From Bradyrhizobium sp. sBnM-33 (GTDB lineage: Bacteria; Pseudomonadota; Alphaproteobacteria; Rhizobiales; Xanthobacteraceae), in assembly GCF_032917945.1 (NCBI RefSeq), contig NZ_CP136624.1, forward strand, positions 6,572,001 through 6,636,000: a stretch of 64,000 bases of DNA, written 5' to 3'. Positions within the stretch are counted from its first letter, which is position 1, and each line of letters starts with the position of its first letter. Under the pieces are notes generated by a model. The model worked only from the letters and a program-made list of their open reading frames with translations, had not been told where the DNA came from and searched no databases. Shown one piece after another: positions 27,835-36,741 of this stretch. The position numbers and the translations under genes are program-made.

Positions 27835-28652
27835 CGGCCACTGACGCATTTTCCACCGGTCAGAACATGCGGGACATCTCTTCCCGGCCCGAGGCCGCAG
27901 ATATGCCTGCATTGTCGATCGATGGCGTCAGCCATTCCTATGGCGCCCGACAAGCGCTGATCGACGTCGGCTTCACCGTCGCACCGGCAAGTTTCACGGC
28001 GTTGCTTGGCCTCAATGGTGCCGGCAAGAGCACGCTGTTCTCGCTGATCACGCGGCTTTTTGGAATTCAGCGCGGTCATATCGGGATTTTCGGTCACGAT
28101 ATCGCGCAAGCGCCCGGCGAAGCCTTGCGGCTCCTCGGCGTGGTATTTCAGCCCCGCACGCTCGATCTCGACCTTTCGGTGATGCAGAACCTGCTTTATC
28201 ACGCCGCTCTCCACGGCATTGCCAGGCGCGACGCCCGCGCGCGCAGTGGCGAGGTGCTGGCCCGTATCGGCCTTGCAGACCGCGCCGGCAGCAAGGTGCG
28301 CGACCTCTCCGGCGGCCAGATGCGACGACTGGAAATCGCGCGGGCGCTGCTGCACCGGCCGCGCCTCCTCCTACTCGACGAGGCAACCGTCGGCCTCGAC
28401 GTCAAGGCGCGCGCCGACATTCTGAGCCACGTGCGCCAGCTCGTTGCCGAACAGGGAATTAGCGTGTTGTGGGCGACGCATCTGTTCGACGAGATCGGCT
28501 CGACTGATGATCTCGTTGTCCTGCATCAAGGCCGGGTATTGGCCCGAGGCAAGGTTGCGCAGGTTATCGCCGACGCCGGCGGTAACGATATCAACACGGC
28601 GTTCATGCGGCTGACCGGCTCCGCCGCGCAAAGCGGGAGCCCGACGTCATGA
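27831..28652 (+). CDS. ABC transporter ATP-binding protein (PedC/LutE-like)
   Basis: A 273-residue ATPase with Walker A GLNGAGKST, signature LSGGQMRR and Walker B LLLLDEATVGLD. It has a short extra N-terminus of about 25 residues before the core (PALSIDGVSHSY). The start overlaps the beta-propeller stop and its stop overlaps the permease start, showing translational coupling. It pairs with an ABC-2 type permease, a pattern usual in exporters, yet a binding protein is also in the operon. Confidence 0.9.
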   Translation: MTATDAFSTGQNMRDISSRPEAADMPALSIDGVSHSYGARQALIDVGFTVAPASFTALLGLNGAGKSTLFSLITRLFGIQRGHIGIFGHDIAQAPGEALRLLGVVFQPRTLDLDLSVMQNLLYHAALHGIARRDARARSGEVLARIGLADRAGSKVRDLSGGQMRRLEIARALLHRPRLLLLDEATVGLDVKARADILSHVRQLVAEQGISVLWATHLFDEIGSTDDLVVLHQGRVLARGKVAQVIADAGGNDINTAFMRLTGSAAQSGSPTS

Positions 28653-29497
28653 CATCGGTAACCATAAGGCAAATCCGGAGCGGCTTCTCGCTCGCCGAAT
28701 ATCTTACCTGCCTGAACGGAATCGTATGGCGCGAGGCGCTTCGCTTTCTGCATCAGCGCGAACGTTTTGTCTCGGCGCTGGTGCGGCCCCTGGTATGGCT
28801 CTTCATCTTCGCCGCCGGCTTCCGTCAGGTGCTCGGCCTTTCCATCATCCCGCCCTACGAAACCTACATTCTGTATGAGGTGTATATCGCGCCCGGCCTG
28901 ATGGCGATGATCCAGCTCTTCAACGGCATGCAGTCCTCGCTCTCGATGGTCTATGACCGCGAGATGGGCAATATGCGGACTTTGCTGGTGAGCCCCCTGC
29001 CGCGATGGTTCCTGTTGTCCTGCAAGCTTCTGGCGGGAACCGCGGTCTCGCTGCTCCAGGTCTATGCCTTCCTGTTGATCGCCTGGTTCTGGGATATCGC
29101 GCCGCCTCCAACCGGCTACATCACGGTGCTGCCCGCGCTGGTCCTGTCGGGCCTGATGCTCGGCGCGTTGGGCATGCTGATCTCTTCCGGCATCAAGCAG
29201 CTCGAGAACTTTGCGGGTGTGATGAACTTTGTCATCTTTCCGATGTTCTTTGCTTCCTCGGCGCTTTATCCGCTGTGGCGCATCCTGGAGAGCAGCCCGA
29301 TGCTCTACTATGTCTGCCTGTTCAATCCGTTCACGCATGCCGTGGAGCTGATACGTTTTGCGCTGTACGGACAGATGAACTGGATTGCGCTCGCGGTGGT
29401 GGGAGGCTGCACGATTACTTTCATGATCGGCGCCATCCTCGCCTACGATCCATCGCGCGGCCTGATCCGCCGCGGACCGGCCGGAGGCGAGACATGA
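28649..29497 (+). CDS. ABC-2 type transport permease (LutF-like)
   Basis: A 282-residue inner-membrane protein with six predicted helices and the ABC-2 family pattern. This includes a coupling segment near YDREMGNMRTLLVSPLPRW and later LMLGALGMLISSGIK. It is the partner of the preceding ATPase. The family mostly moves polysaccharides, drugs or heme outward, so direction of transport here is open. Confidence 0.88.
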   Translation: MTSVTIRQIRSGFSLAEYLTCLNGIVWREALRFLHQRERFVSALVRPLVWLFIFAAGFRQVLGLSIIPPYETYILYEVYIAPGLMAMIQLFNGMQSSLSMVYDREMGNMRTLLVSPLPRWFLLSCKLLAGTAVSLLQVYAFLLIAWFWDIAPPPTGYITVLPALVLSGLMLGALGMLISSGIKQLENFAGVMNFVIFPMFFASSALYPLWRILESSPMLYYVCLFNPFTHAVELIRFALYGQMNWIALAVVGGCTITFMIGAILAYDPSRGLIRRGPAGGET

Positions 29498-30105
29498 GGT
29501 ACCGGACTGCGATCGCCGTATTTCTCGCCGTTGCGGCCATGAGCGGGTACGGCCATGCCGCCGATCCGCGCTATCCGGACTGGCCGTGCACGCAGGCCAA
29601 GGTACCCGAGATATCCGTCGCCGCGGTGTGGGCAGGCCCGCCACTCGACGACGGCGCCGGCAAGTGGAAGGACGATGCCACGGTCAGCGCGCTGGTCGCG
29701 AAGCTCGCGGCAAGGCGAACGCCGCTCGAGGAGGCGCAAAAGGCAATCACGGAATATCTGAACAGTGCAGCCGACAAGACCGCAAGCGGGAAACTCCTGT
29801 TTGCCGGCCTGTTTGAATCCCTCAATGCCCAACGCTCCCAGGTGATGAACGGGCTGGAGCGCGTCACCCGCAAGCAGCGCGAGGCAGCGGATAAGATCCG
29901 CAACGACACGCTTGCCTTGCAGGCGCTGCAGAGCGAAACGCCGCCCAACCAGGCGAAGATAGACGAGCTCTCAAATCAGCTCGTGTGGCAGACGCGCATC
30001 TTCGAAGACCGGCGGAATGTCATCAAATTCGTCTGCGAGGTGCCGACGGCGATCGACCAGCGGCTGTTCGCCCTCGGGCGAACGATTCAGCAGGAGATCG
30101 AATAG
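29494..30105 (+). CDS. Exported protein at the end of the lut-like operon
   Basis: A 203-residue secreted protein (signal ending GHAAD) with an early Cys (YPDWPC), a helical middle likely forming a coiled coil (about 110-170) and a second Cys near the end (IKFVCEVP). The two Cys may form a disulfide. Its ATG overlaps the permease stop. Lut clusters contain exported proteins in this position, but no function is known for this one. Confidence 0.75.
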   Translation: MRYRTAIAVFLAVAAMSGYGHAADPRYPDWPCTQAKVPEISVAAVWAGPPLDDGAGKWKDDATVSALVAKLAARRTPLEEAQKAITEYLNSAADKTASGKLLFAGLFESLNAQRSQVMNGLERVTRKQREAADKIRNDTLALQALQSETPPNQAKIDELSNQLVWQTRIFEDRRNVIKFVCEVPTAIDQRLFALGRTIQQEIE

Positions 30106-30108
30106 TCG

Positions 30109-30684
30109 CTAACGCGGCGATGCGGTCTCCTCACCTGTCCTCGGCTCCGGTTGCGACTCCGCCAGCGTCAGGCCAGCCCGTTCCCAACCGTCGGTCCCGT
30201 CAGGGTACCACGCCACGTTGGAATAGCCGTAAGTGAGGATGCGCTTGGCCGCGTTCCAGGACATCCAGCAATCGGCAAGACAGTAGATCACCACCAGCGC
30301 AGCATTGTTGCCTGCCGTCGCGCGGACAAGCCCGCGCCGCAGATAATCTTCCGTTACGGCCGCGAGCTTTCCGTAGCCGGTGTCCGGCAGCCACACGCTG
30401 CCGGGAATGTTGAGCCGCGGCTGATCGCGCCAGATAGTGCCCTCAGGAAGGTTTTGCGGCTTCGGCGCGCGGGGCATTACGTCGATGAATGCGCCGGCCT
30501 TGGCTCGCCAGATCGCCTCGGCCTCTGCGGTGGTCAGCACGCGTACACCGGCAAGGGTCGAAGGAACCGGCGCACGGTAGTCTTCCATGCGGTACCCGCC
30601 GGGCTCGGGAGGGCTCTCCCGCGCAAAGGTCGAAACGATGAATGGGAATGCCGCAAGGATCAGGCCTGCGAGCGCTTCTCTCAT
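30109..30684 (-). CDS. PQQ-dependent catabolism-associated CXXCW motif protein
   Basis: A 191-residue periplasmic rhodanese-like protein with a signal peptide and the namesake motif CLADCW, followed by MSWNAAKR. The family is found beside PQQ dehydrogenases and is thought to act in redox or maturation of the system. It overlaps the xoxJ stop by four bases and is co-transcribed with it. It converges with the lut-like operon, only three bases from the exported-protein stop. Confidence 0.88.
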   Translation of the reverse strand: MREALAGLILAAFPFIVSTFARESPPEPGGYRMEDYRAPVPSTLAGVRVLTTAEAEAIWRAKAGAFIDVMPRAPKPQNLPEGTIWRDQPRLNIPGSVWLPDTGYGKLAAVTEDYLRRGLVRATAGNNAALVVIYCLADCWMSWNAAKRILTYGYSNVAWYPDGTDGWERAGLTLAESQPEPRTGEETASPR

Positions 30685-31565
30685 GGCGTTTTAGTTGCCG
30701 TCTCCGCGCCGATCGGTCGGTCATTCTCGTCGAGCAAGGGAACGCCGAAGTCCAGCAGTATCTTGTTGACGGCCGGCTGGTTTTCCTGGATCAGGCGATT
30801 GAGCTGCCGCTTCCAGTTCTGGTCGGCCGCCCGCACTCCCATGCCGATACGGTACGCCAATCGAGGACCTGTCTTTTCCTTCACGAGGGGCGTGACGTGG
30901 AGCGGCGGGTCCGCCTTTTTCGCATAGAAGCCTGCCATCGGTCCCCAGAGAATGCCGGCGTCGATCTTACCGGACATCAGGTCGGCCATCATGGCCTCCG
31001 CTGACGACTCCAAACGGGTATCCACCATCAACTGATACGGTTTGGCATTCACCATCAGGCCGTTGACCGCCATATTCGTGGCAGGCGGTGTCCCGGCCAC
31101 GATGCCGATATGCTTGCCCTTGAGACGCTCGTCTTCCAGCGTGGTTACCTCGTCGAGGCCGCTGCCCTTCTTAGCGACCAGCGCGTAGGCGGTGCGGTAA
31201 TAGGGATTGGTGCCCTGAACGAGATCATCTCCCTGCGGGAAGCCCATGATGACGTCGCAGCGATGGGCGGCAAGCGTCATGCGGACGAAACCCGTCGCTT
31301 GCGGGAAGTACATGTAGTCCAGCTTCTTGTGCAGCTTCTCGGCGAAAAGTTCGGCGATTTTGTTCTCGAATCCCTCGCCCTTGTCGTTGGAGAACGGCAA
31401 ATTATGCGGGTCGGCGCAGACGCGCAGCACCTTGGGATCGACGAGCTCAATCGACAGATCGCCGCCTTCCTTGATCTGCGCGCGCGCGGGCGCATGACCG
31501 AGGAGCGTGGCGATGATCGTCACCACGAAAATCGACAGCCAGCACTTTCGCCCGGCACTTGTCAT
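30681..31565 (-). CDS. xoxJ: Quinoprotein-associated periplasmic binding protein XoxJ
   Basis: A 294-residue extracellular solute-binding family 3 protein. The signal peptide ends ARAQ, followed by LRVCADPHNLPFSNDKGEGF, the family's opening strand. XoxJ/MxaJ proteins are needed for active methanol dehydrogenase and may help load or fold the enzyme. I chose ATG 31565; a frame running on to 32516 overlaps the metallohydrolase gene on the other strand and is not credible. It is divergent from the metallohydrolase across 237 bases. Confidence 0.88.
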   Translation of the reverse strand: MTSAGRKCWLSIFVVTIIATLLGHAPARAQIKEGGDLSIELVDPKVLRVCADPHNLPFSNDKGEGFENKIAELFAEKLHKKLDYMYFPQATGFVRMTLAAHRCDVIMGFPQGDDLVQGTNPYYRTAYALVAKKGSGLDEVTTLEDERLKGKHIGIVAGTPPATNMAVNGLMVNAKPYQLMVDTRLESSAEAMMADLMSGKIDAGILWGPMAGFYAKKADPPLHVTPLVKEKTGPRLAYRIGMGVRAADQNWKRQLNRLIQENQPAVNKILLDFGVPLLDENDRPIGAETATKTP

Positions 31566-31802
31566 CGAAAGCTTCTGCACTTCCGGCCCGCCTTGTTGCC
31601 AATTTCGACTTGTATCGGCAACCTCGACGAACCGAAGTTCTATTGAAGCCGCAGACACGCAAAATGCTATGCTTGTCGGTTGGAGGCTGCAACAGGAATA
31701 ATCCTCGCGGCGAATTGGCCGCTTGTGCTGCGATGCAACGATCGTTTCGATGGAACACGGGGAATTGCCGATCGCGCTTCGTGGTAAGACGGAGGCCGAA
31801 AC

Positions 31803-32729
31803 ATGGCTTATCACGCGTTGATCGTTGCCGTGCTCGCAACGTTCGCTCCGGCGACAGCCTCGCTCGCGCAGCAACAGGAGCTGCCCGTCAACTCCATTGC
31901 GGACGGCGTGTTCGTGCACAACGGGCAAATCGCGCAGATGACGCGCGAGAATAACGGCGCGATCGCCAATGTGGGATTCATCGTTGGCCAGGAGGCCGTC
32001 GCGGTGATCGATACCGGCGGCAGCCTCCGCGAGGGAAGGCAATTGCTGCCAGCCATTCGCGCCCGAACCGACAAGCCGATCCGCTACGTTATCAATACGC
32101 ACGGCCACCCCGATCACATCTTCGGCAACGGCGCTTTCGTGCAGGACGGAGCGACGTTTGTCGGCCACGCGAACCTGCCGCGCGCGCTGGCCGCGCGCGG
32201 TCAATTCTATCTCGACGCATTTCGCCGCACGATGGGCGATCAATTGATCGATGAAATACGCATCGTGCCGCCAACGCTGCTCGTCAGCGGCACGCTCCAG
32301 CTCGATCTCGGCGGGCGAACCCTCGCCGTACGGGCGTGGCCTGCCGCGCATAGCGATTGCGATCTCACGGTGCTTGATGAAAAGACCAGAACCCTGTTCG
32401 CGGGCGACCTCGTGTTTCTGACCCACACGCCCGTGCTGGACGGTAGCATCCGCGGCTGGCTGGCCGTCATCGGTGAGCTCGGCGCCTTGCCTGCGGAGCG
32501 CGTGGTTCCCGGTCACGGTCCCGTGAGCGGATGGCCGGTCGCCCTCGCCGATCAGCGCCGCTATCTCGAAACGCTGGCCTCAGACGTACGCGGGCTCGTC
32601 GCCCGCGGCGAGCCGATAAAATCCGCGGCGGGTACCGCAGCGAGCTCCGAGCGATCCCGGTGGGAATTGTTCGACGACTTCAATGCCCGCAACGCAACCG
32701 CGGCATTTTCGGAAATTGAATGGGAATAG
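31803..32729 (+). CDS. Quinoprotein relay system zinc metallohydrolase
   Basis: A 308-residue periplasmic metallo-beta-lactamase-fold protein. It has a signal peptide (ending SLAQ), the zinc motif [12 protein letters not shown] (HxHxDH), a later His in [11 protein letters not shown] and a closing VPGHGPV. The family is encoded with PQQ dehydrogenases and the SoxYZ-like carrier that follows, and is proposed to belong to a sulfur or quinoprotein relay. A GGAGG site precedes the ATG. Confidence 0.88.
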   Translation: MAYHALIVAVLATFAPATASLAQQQELPVNSIADGVFVHNGQIAQMTRENNGAIANVGFIVGQEAVAVIDTGGSLREGRQLLPAIRARTDKPIRYVINTHGHPDHIFGNGAFVQDGATFVGHANLPRALAARGQFYLDAFRRTMGDQLIDEIRIVPPTLLVSGTLQLDLGGRTLAVRAWPAAHSDCDLTVLDEKTRTLFAGDLVFLTHTPVLDGSIRGWLAVIGELGALPAERVVPGHGPVSGWPVALADQRRYLETLASDVRGLVARGEPIKSAAGTAASSERSRWELFDDFNARNATAAFSEIEWE

Positions 32730-32785
32730 CCCGCGCATTGTCCTATATTGCGCGCGTTGCTTCCAACCGTGCGAAGGTCGTGACC

Positions 32786-33604
32786 ATGCCCGGATATCTG
32801 TTCCGCCTCGTCGGCGTCGTTGGCTTGCTGCTGTTCGGCGCGCCCTTGCCGCTCGCGGCGGAGACAAGCGGCCTCTGGCCCGGCCTGGTGCAGGACATCT
32901 TCAACAATCGCCCGATGAACGATGGCAGCGACGTGATCGGCATTGAAATGCCGTCGCGTGCCGAGGATGCCGCAATCGTCCCGGTGACCTTGCGAACGAA
33001 ACTTGCGGCCGACGATAGCCGGCAGGTGCTGAGCATTACGCTGGTCATCGACCAGAACCCCGCGCCGATGGCGGCGAAGTTCCAGCTTGGACCGGACGCC
33101 AATGTCTCGGAAATCTCCACCCGCGTCCGCGTCAACAATTACACCGATGTCCATGCGGTGGCCGAACTCAGCGACGGCAAACTCTACATGACCAAAACCT
33201 ATGTGAAGGCCTCCGGCGGCTGCTCAGCGCCTGCCGCCAAGAACGCCGACGAGGCCAAGGCCAGGCTCGGCCAGATGCGCTATCGGCAGTTCGCGAAGGC
33301 CGGCGAAGGGCCGGCCAGTGGCGCGCGCGAAGCCCAGATCATGATCGGGCATCCCAACAATTCCGGCTTGCAGATGGACCAGGTCACGCACCTGTATGTC
33401 CCGGCTTTCTTCATCAATGAACTGCGGCTCTGGCAGGACGACAGCCTGCTGTTGAAGATGGAAGGCGGCATCTCCATTTCAGAAGACCCCAATATCAGGT
33501 TCACCTACGTCTCCAATGGCGCGAAACGCTTTCGTGCCGAGGCAAAGGATACCGAGGGGCACGTCTTCCAGCGCGAATGGAAGATCGACGATTCCGGAAT
33601 ATGA
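32786..33604 (+). CDS. Quinoprotein dehydrogenase-associated SoxYZ-like carrier
   Basis: A 272-residue exported protein combining SoxY-like and SoxZ-like domains. The SoxY part ends in a GGCSAP motif whose Cys would carry a substrate as a thioester or persulfide; the SoxZ part follows (QIMIGHPNNSGLQ). The chosen ATG at 32786 gives a clean signal peptide and an AAGGTCG site. An upstream ATG at 32720 that overlaps the metallohydrolase gene is an alternative. The cargo is unknown. Confidence 0.85.
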   Translation: MPGYLFRLVGVVGLLLFGAPLPLAAETSGLWPGLVQDIFNNRPMNDGSDVIGIEMPSRAEDAAIVPVTLRTKLAADDSRQVLSITLVIDQNPAPMAAKFQLGPDANVSEISTRVRVNNYTDVHAVAELSDGKLYMTKTYVKASGGCSAPAAKNADEAKARLGQMRYRQFAKAGEGPASGAREAQIMIGHPNNSGLQMDQVTHLYVPAFFINELRLWQDDSLLLKMEGGISISEDPNIRFTYVSNGAKRFRAEAKDTEGHVFQREWKIDDSGI

Positions 33605-33816
33605 TGCGTCTACGGTTAGAATAGCATCATCTCCCGGACGCGGTGCAGCGCGACATCGCTGCTCGGCAGAGCCGGGACCTATTGCGGACATCGTGCGCTC
33701 TGGTGACATGGGCCCCGGCTCTGCAGCGCATTACTCGCGTGCTGCGCTGCGTCGGGGCAAGAGAGAAAAACGGTTGCCGCCTGGTCGTCGTCCCCGAAGC
33801 GGGGGCCGCGTCGCAT

Positions 33817-34176
33817 TCAGAAGCAGCGCACTTCCGCTTCGGCCTGGGCCCGCCTCAGCTCGTTGACGGCGCTTGCCGCCTGCTCCGACGTGCGGAACGG
33901 GCCGCCCAGATCGCCCCGGACCTGCGACATGCTAAGCACGGTTTCGGCCGTGACATAGCGCTGATAGGGCACGAGCGAAGCGATAACATCGATCGAACAG
34001 GAGCATTGCTCGATCGCTTGCCGCGTCTCGCCATTCGCTTTCAAACAGCCAAACGCATATTCGACGCGCGCCGACGTCGGGTAATCGTTGAGCTCCTCGG
34101 CGTGCGCGCTCACCGCAATCGTCATCAGCGCTGTCAACGTGGCGACAATACGTCGTACCCATCCGACAAGCGTCAT
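33817..34176 (-). CDS. Small exported cysteine-containing protein
   Basis: A 119-residue protein with signal peptide (ending AHAEE) and four Cys, three clustered as FGCLK and CSCSID, the fourth near the C-terminus. A perfect GGGAGGAAG site precedes the ATG at 34176. It lies on the opposite strand between the SoxYZ-like gene and an ABC importer. The family is not recognised; the Cys pattern suggests disulfides in the periplasm. Confidence 0.7.
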   Translation of the reverse strand: MTLVGWVRRIVATLTALMTIAVSAHAEELNDYPTSARVEYAFGCLKANGETRQAIEQCSCSIDVIASLVPYQRYVTAETVLSMSQVRGDLGGPFRTSEQAASAVNELRRAQAEAEVRCF

Positions 34177-34261
34177 CGTCTTCCTCCCGTGCTAACCGTG
34201 GAAGCTATGCTATGACTGGCCCGCTGAAAAGCAGACGTTCAAAGATACGGCTCAAGGCACC

Positions 34262-35236
34262 ATGACGCATTTTGCTCGCACGCTGCTTGCTACGATTGTC
34301 CTGGTCTCGCTCGGCACGTGCTGCAGCGCCGAGGCGTTACGCGTTGCGGTGCAGAAGACCGGAACATTCGCCTGGGAACTGGCAGTGATCCGCGCGCACG
34401 GCCTCGACAAGCAGGCCAACCTTTCGGTCCAGGTTCTTGAACTGGCGAGCCCCGAGGCGGGCAAGATTGCGCTTCGGGCCGGGAATGCCGACATTGTGGT
34501 CACCGACTGGCTTTGGGTGTCGCGCGAACGCGGGCTTGGCGCCAAACTGACATTCTATCCCTATTCTAGCGCGCTCGGGGCCGTCGTGGTCCCTGCCTCA
34601 TCACCGATCCGGACCTTGGCCGATCTCAAGGGCCGCAAGCTCGCCGTCGCGGGCGGACCGATCGACAAGAACTGGCTGCTGCTTTTGGCATGGTTGAAAC
34701 AGGGCGGCATCGACCTGAAGTCGGACGCAACAATCGCTTACGGCGCGCCGCCACTGCTGGCAGCCAAGACGCTCAGCGGCGAAATGGATGCGACCGTGAA
34801 CTACTGGAATTTCTGCGCGGCACTGGAGGCGAAGGGCTTCCGCCGCATCGCCGGCATCGAGGATCTGCTGCCGAAGCTTGGCGCCAAGGGCCGCACCGCG
34901 ATGCTCGGCTACGTTTTCGACGAAAGATGGGCGAACACAAACCAGGACAAAATTGCCCGCTTCATCGCCATGACCCGCGCGGCGAAAGAGATTCTGTCGA
35001 CCTCGGATGCCGAGTGGGAGAAAATTGCGCCGCTGACCGGCGCTCCAGACGCCGCAACGTTGCACGCCTATCGTGATCGCTATCGAGAGGGAATTCCGCG
35101 TCGGCCGATCGCCGATGAAGAGGCCGACGCGCGTATTCTCTACCGCGTGCTGGCTGAAATCGGCGGCCACGAACTTGTCGGGCCGGTGCCTGAACTGGCT
35201 GCCGGAACGTTCTATCACGCGATCCCGGGAGATTGA
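34262..35236 (+). CDS. ABC transporter substrate-binding protein, NMT1/TauA type
   Basis: A 324-residue periplasmic binding protein with a signal peptide (ending CCSAEA) and the opening LRVAVQKTGTFAWELAVI. It resembles taurine, alkanesulfonate and thiamine-precursor binding proteins. It is followed two bases later by a permease and then an ATPase, a complete importer. No ligand marker is visible. Its place inside the quinoprotein island suggests a methylotrophy-linked solute. Confidence 0.83.
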   Translation: MTHFARTLLATIVLVSLGTCCSAEALRVAVQKTGTFAWELAVIRAHGLDKQANLSVQVLELASPEAGKIALRAGNADIVVTDWLWVSRERGLGAKLTFYPYSSALGAVVVPASSPIRTLADLKGRKLAVAGGPIDKNWLLLLAWLKQGGIDLKSDATIAYGAPPLLAAKTLSGEMDATVNYWNFCAALEAKGFRRIAGIEDLLPKLGAKGRTAMLGYVFDERWANTNQDKIARFIAMTRAAKEILSTSDAEWEKIAPLTGAPDAATLHAYRDRYREGIPRRPIADEEADARILYRVLAEIGGHELVGPVPELAAGTFYHAIPGD

Positions 35237-35237
35237 G

Positions 35238-35975
35238 GTGGCACGCCTGCTGTCTTTCGCGGTGTTCGTCGCAATCTGGTGGATCGCCTCGCTGCTTGCC
35301 GGTGACGCGAAGCTTCCACCTCCCCCCACCGTGCTCACGGCCATGATTGCGGAAGCCCGATCGGGTAACCTGTTCTTCCATCTCGGCGCGACATTGGCAC
35401 GCGTTGCGCTCGCCTTCACCCTGGCGATGGCGCTGGGCGCGGCCATCGGATACCTGATGGGCCGGGTGCGACTTGCCGATCGGCTTGGTGACCCCTGGCT
35501 GATCCTGCTGCTCAATCTGCCGGCGCTCGTGGTTATCGTGCTCGCCTACATCTGGGCCGGATTGACTGAAGTGGCCGCAATTGCGGCAATCGCCATCAAC
35601 AAGCTCCCGACCGCTGTCGTGACGTTGCGCGAGGGAGCACGTGCCCTCGACGCGGCGCTCGACGAAATGGCGACGGTATTCGCGTTGCCGCGCTGGAGCA
35701 GGTTTCGACACGTCATTTTGCCGCAACTGTCGCCCTATATCGCAGCCGCCGCACGATCAGGACTTTCCCTGGTCTGGAAGATCGTACTTGTTGCGGAATT
35801 GCTTGGACGTCCAAACGGTGTTGGTTTCGAGATTGGCGTGGCGTTCCAGCTATTCGACATTCCATTATTGCTGGCCTACTCGCTGAGCTTCGCCGCGGTC
35901 GTGCTTCTCATTGAAACCTTGCTGGTGCAGCCGTTTGAGGCCCGGGTATCCCGGTGGCGTCCCCGTGCGGCTTGA
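35238..35975 (+). CDS. ABC transporter permease, TauC/SsuC type
   Basis: A 245-residue inner-membrane protein with about six helices. A binding-protein-dependent transport signature lies at about LDEMATVFALPRWSRF, followed by VILPQLSPYI. The GTG start at 35238 follows GGGAGATTGAG and begins right after the binding-protein stop. Longer frames lie within the upstream gene. Confidence 0.85.
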   Translation: MARLLSFAVFVAIWWIASLLAGDAKLPPPPTVLTAMIAEARSGNLFFHLGATLARVALAFTLAMALGAAIGYLMGRVRLADRLGDPWLILLLNLPALVVIVLAYIWAGLTEVAAIAAIAINKLPTAVVTLREGARALDAALDEMATVFALPRWSRFRHVILPQLSPYIAAAARSGLSLVWKIVLVAELLGRPNGVGFEIGVAFQLFDIPLLLAYSLSFAAVVLLIETLLVQPFEARVSRWRPRAA

Positions 35976-36693
35976 AGTCGATATCGCCAGCAAGACGTTC
36001 AAGAGCGCGGCGGGCGAACAGCACGACGTGATCGCCGGGGTCGCCTTCGCTCTTGATGCAGGCGAGGCCGGAGTATTGGTCGGCCCATCCGGCTGCGGCA
36101 AGAGTACGATGCTCCGGATTCTCGCCGGCCTCGACCCCGATTTTCAAGGGCGCGTCTCGCGTCCTCCCGGCGCGCGGATCGGCTTCGTGTTCCAAGAGCC
36201 GCGGCTGTTGCCGTGGCGGTCGGTCGAGGAGAATGTGCGACTTGCCGCGCCTGCCGCCGATGAAGCGAAGCTTTCAGCACTCTTCGAAATTCTGGAGCTG
36301 AAGGCACATCGCAACCATTTTCCCGGCGAGTTATCGCTCGGCCTCGCGCGGCGCGTTGCGCTTGCCCGCGCGTTCGCCGTCGAGCCGGAGCTGCTCATTC
36401 TCGACGAACCGCTTGCCTCGCTCGATGCCGCTCTTGCGAGCCGCCTGCGCGATGAGATCGCCACGTTGATGGACGGTCGGTCCATGATAACGCTGCTGGT
36501 CACCCACGATGTGAACGATGCGGTTCGTCTCGGCGATCGCGTGATCCTGCTGTCGCCACGCCCGGCCCGGATTCTCGCAGACCTGCCCATCCGCACGCCG
36601 CGAAGCGTACGCGGAGAAGTCGAGATCGCCGCAATCAAGTCGGAAATCATGCGGCGGATCAATGGCGATACCACCAAGCAGGCTGCCTTGTAG
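35965..36693 (+). CDS. ABC transporter ATP-binding protein, TauB/SsuB type
   Basis: A 242-residue ATPase with Walker A GPSGCGKST, Q loop VFQEPRLLPW, a divergent signature (LSLGLARR instead of LSGGQ) and Walker B LLILDEPLASLD, then H loop VTHDVNDA. The GTG start at 35965 overlaps the permease end. It completes the importer. Confidence 0.87.
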   Translation: MRLEVDIASKTFKSAAGEQHDVIAGVAFALDAGEAGVLVGPSGCGKSTMLRILAGLDPDFQGRVSRPPGARIGFVFQEPRLLPWRSVEENVRLAAPAADEAKLSALFEILELKAHRNHFPGELSLGLARRVALARAFAVEPELLILDEPLASLDAALASRLRDEIATLMDGRSMITLLVTHDVNDAVRLGDRVILLSPRPARILADLPIRTPRSVRGEVEIAAIKSEIMRRINGDTTKQAAL

Positions 36694-36741
36694 GCAGTGC
36701 CCGAGGCCGGTGCTAGGATGCGTGATAGGTTGGGATTGACG

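Noticed and set aside
31566..32516. N-terminal extension of xoxJ to a 611-residue protein
   Set aside because: The extension is antisense to the zinc metallohydrolase and lacks a signal peptide; the shorter form starts with a good one.
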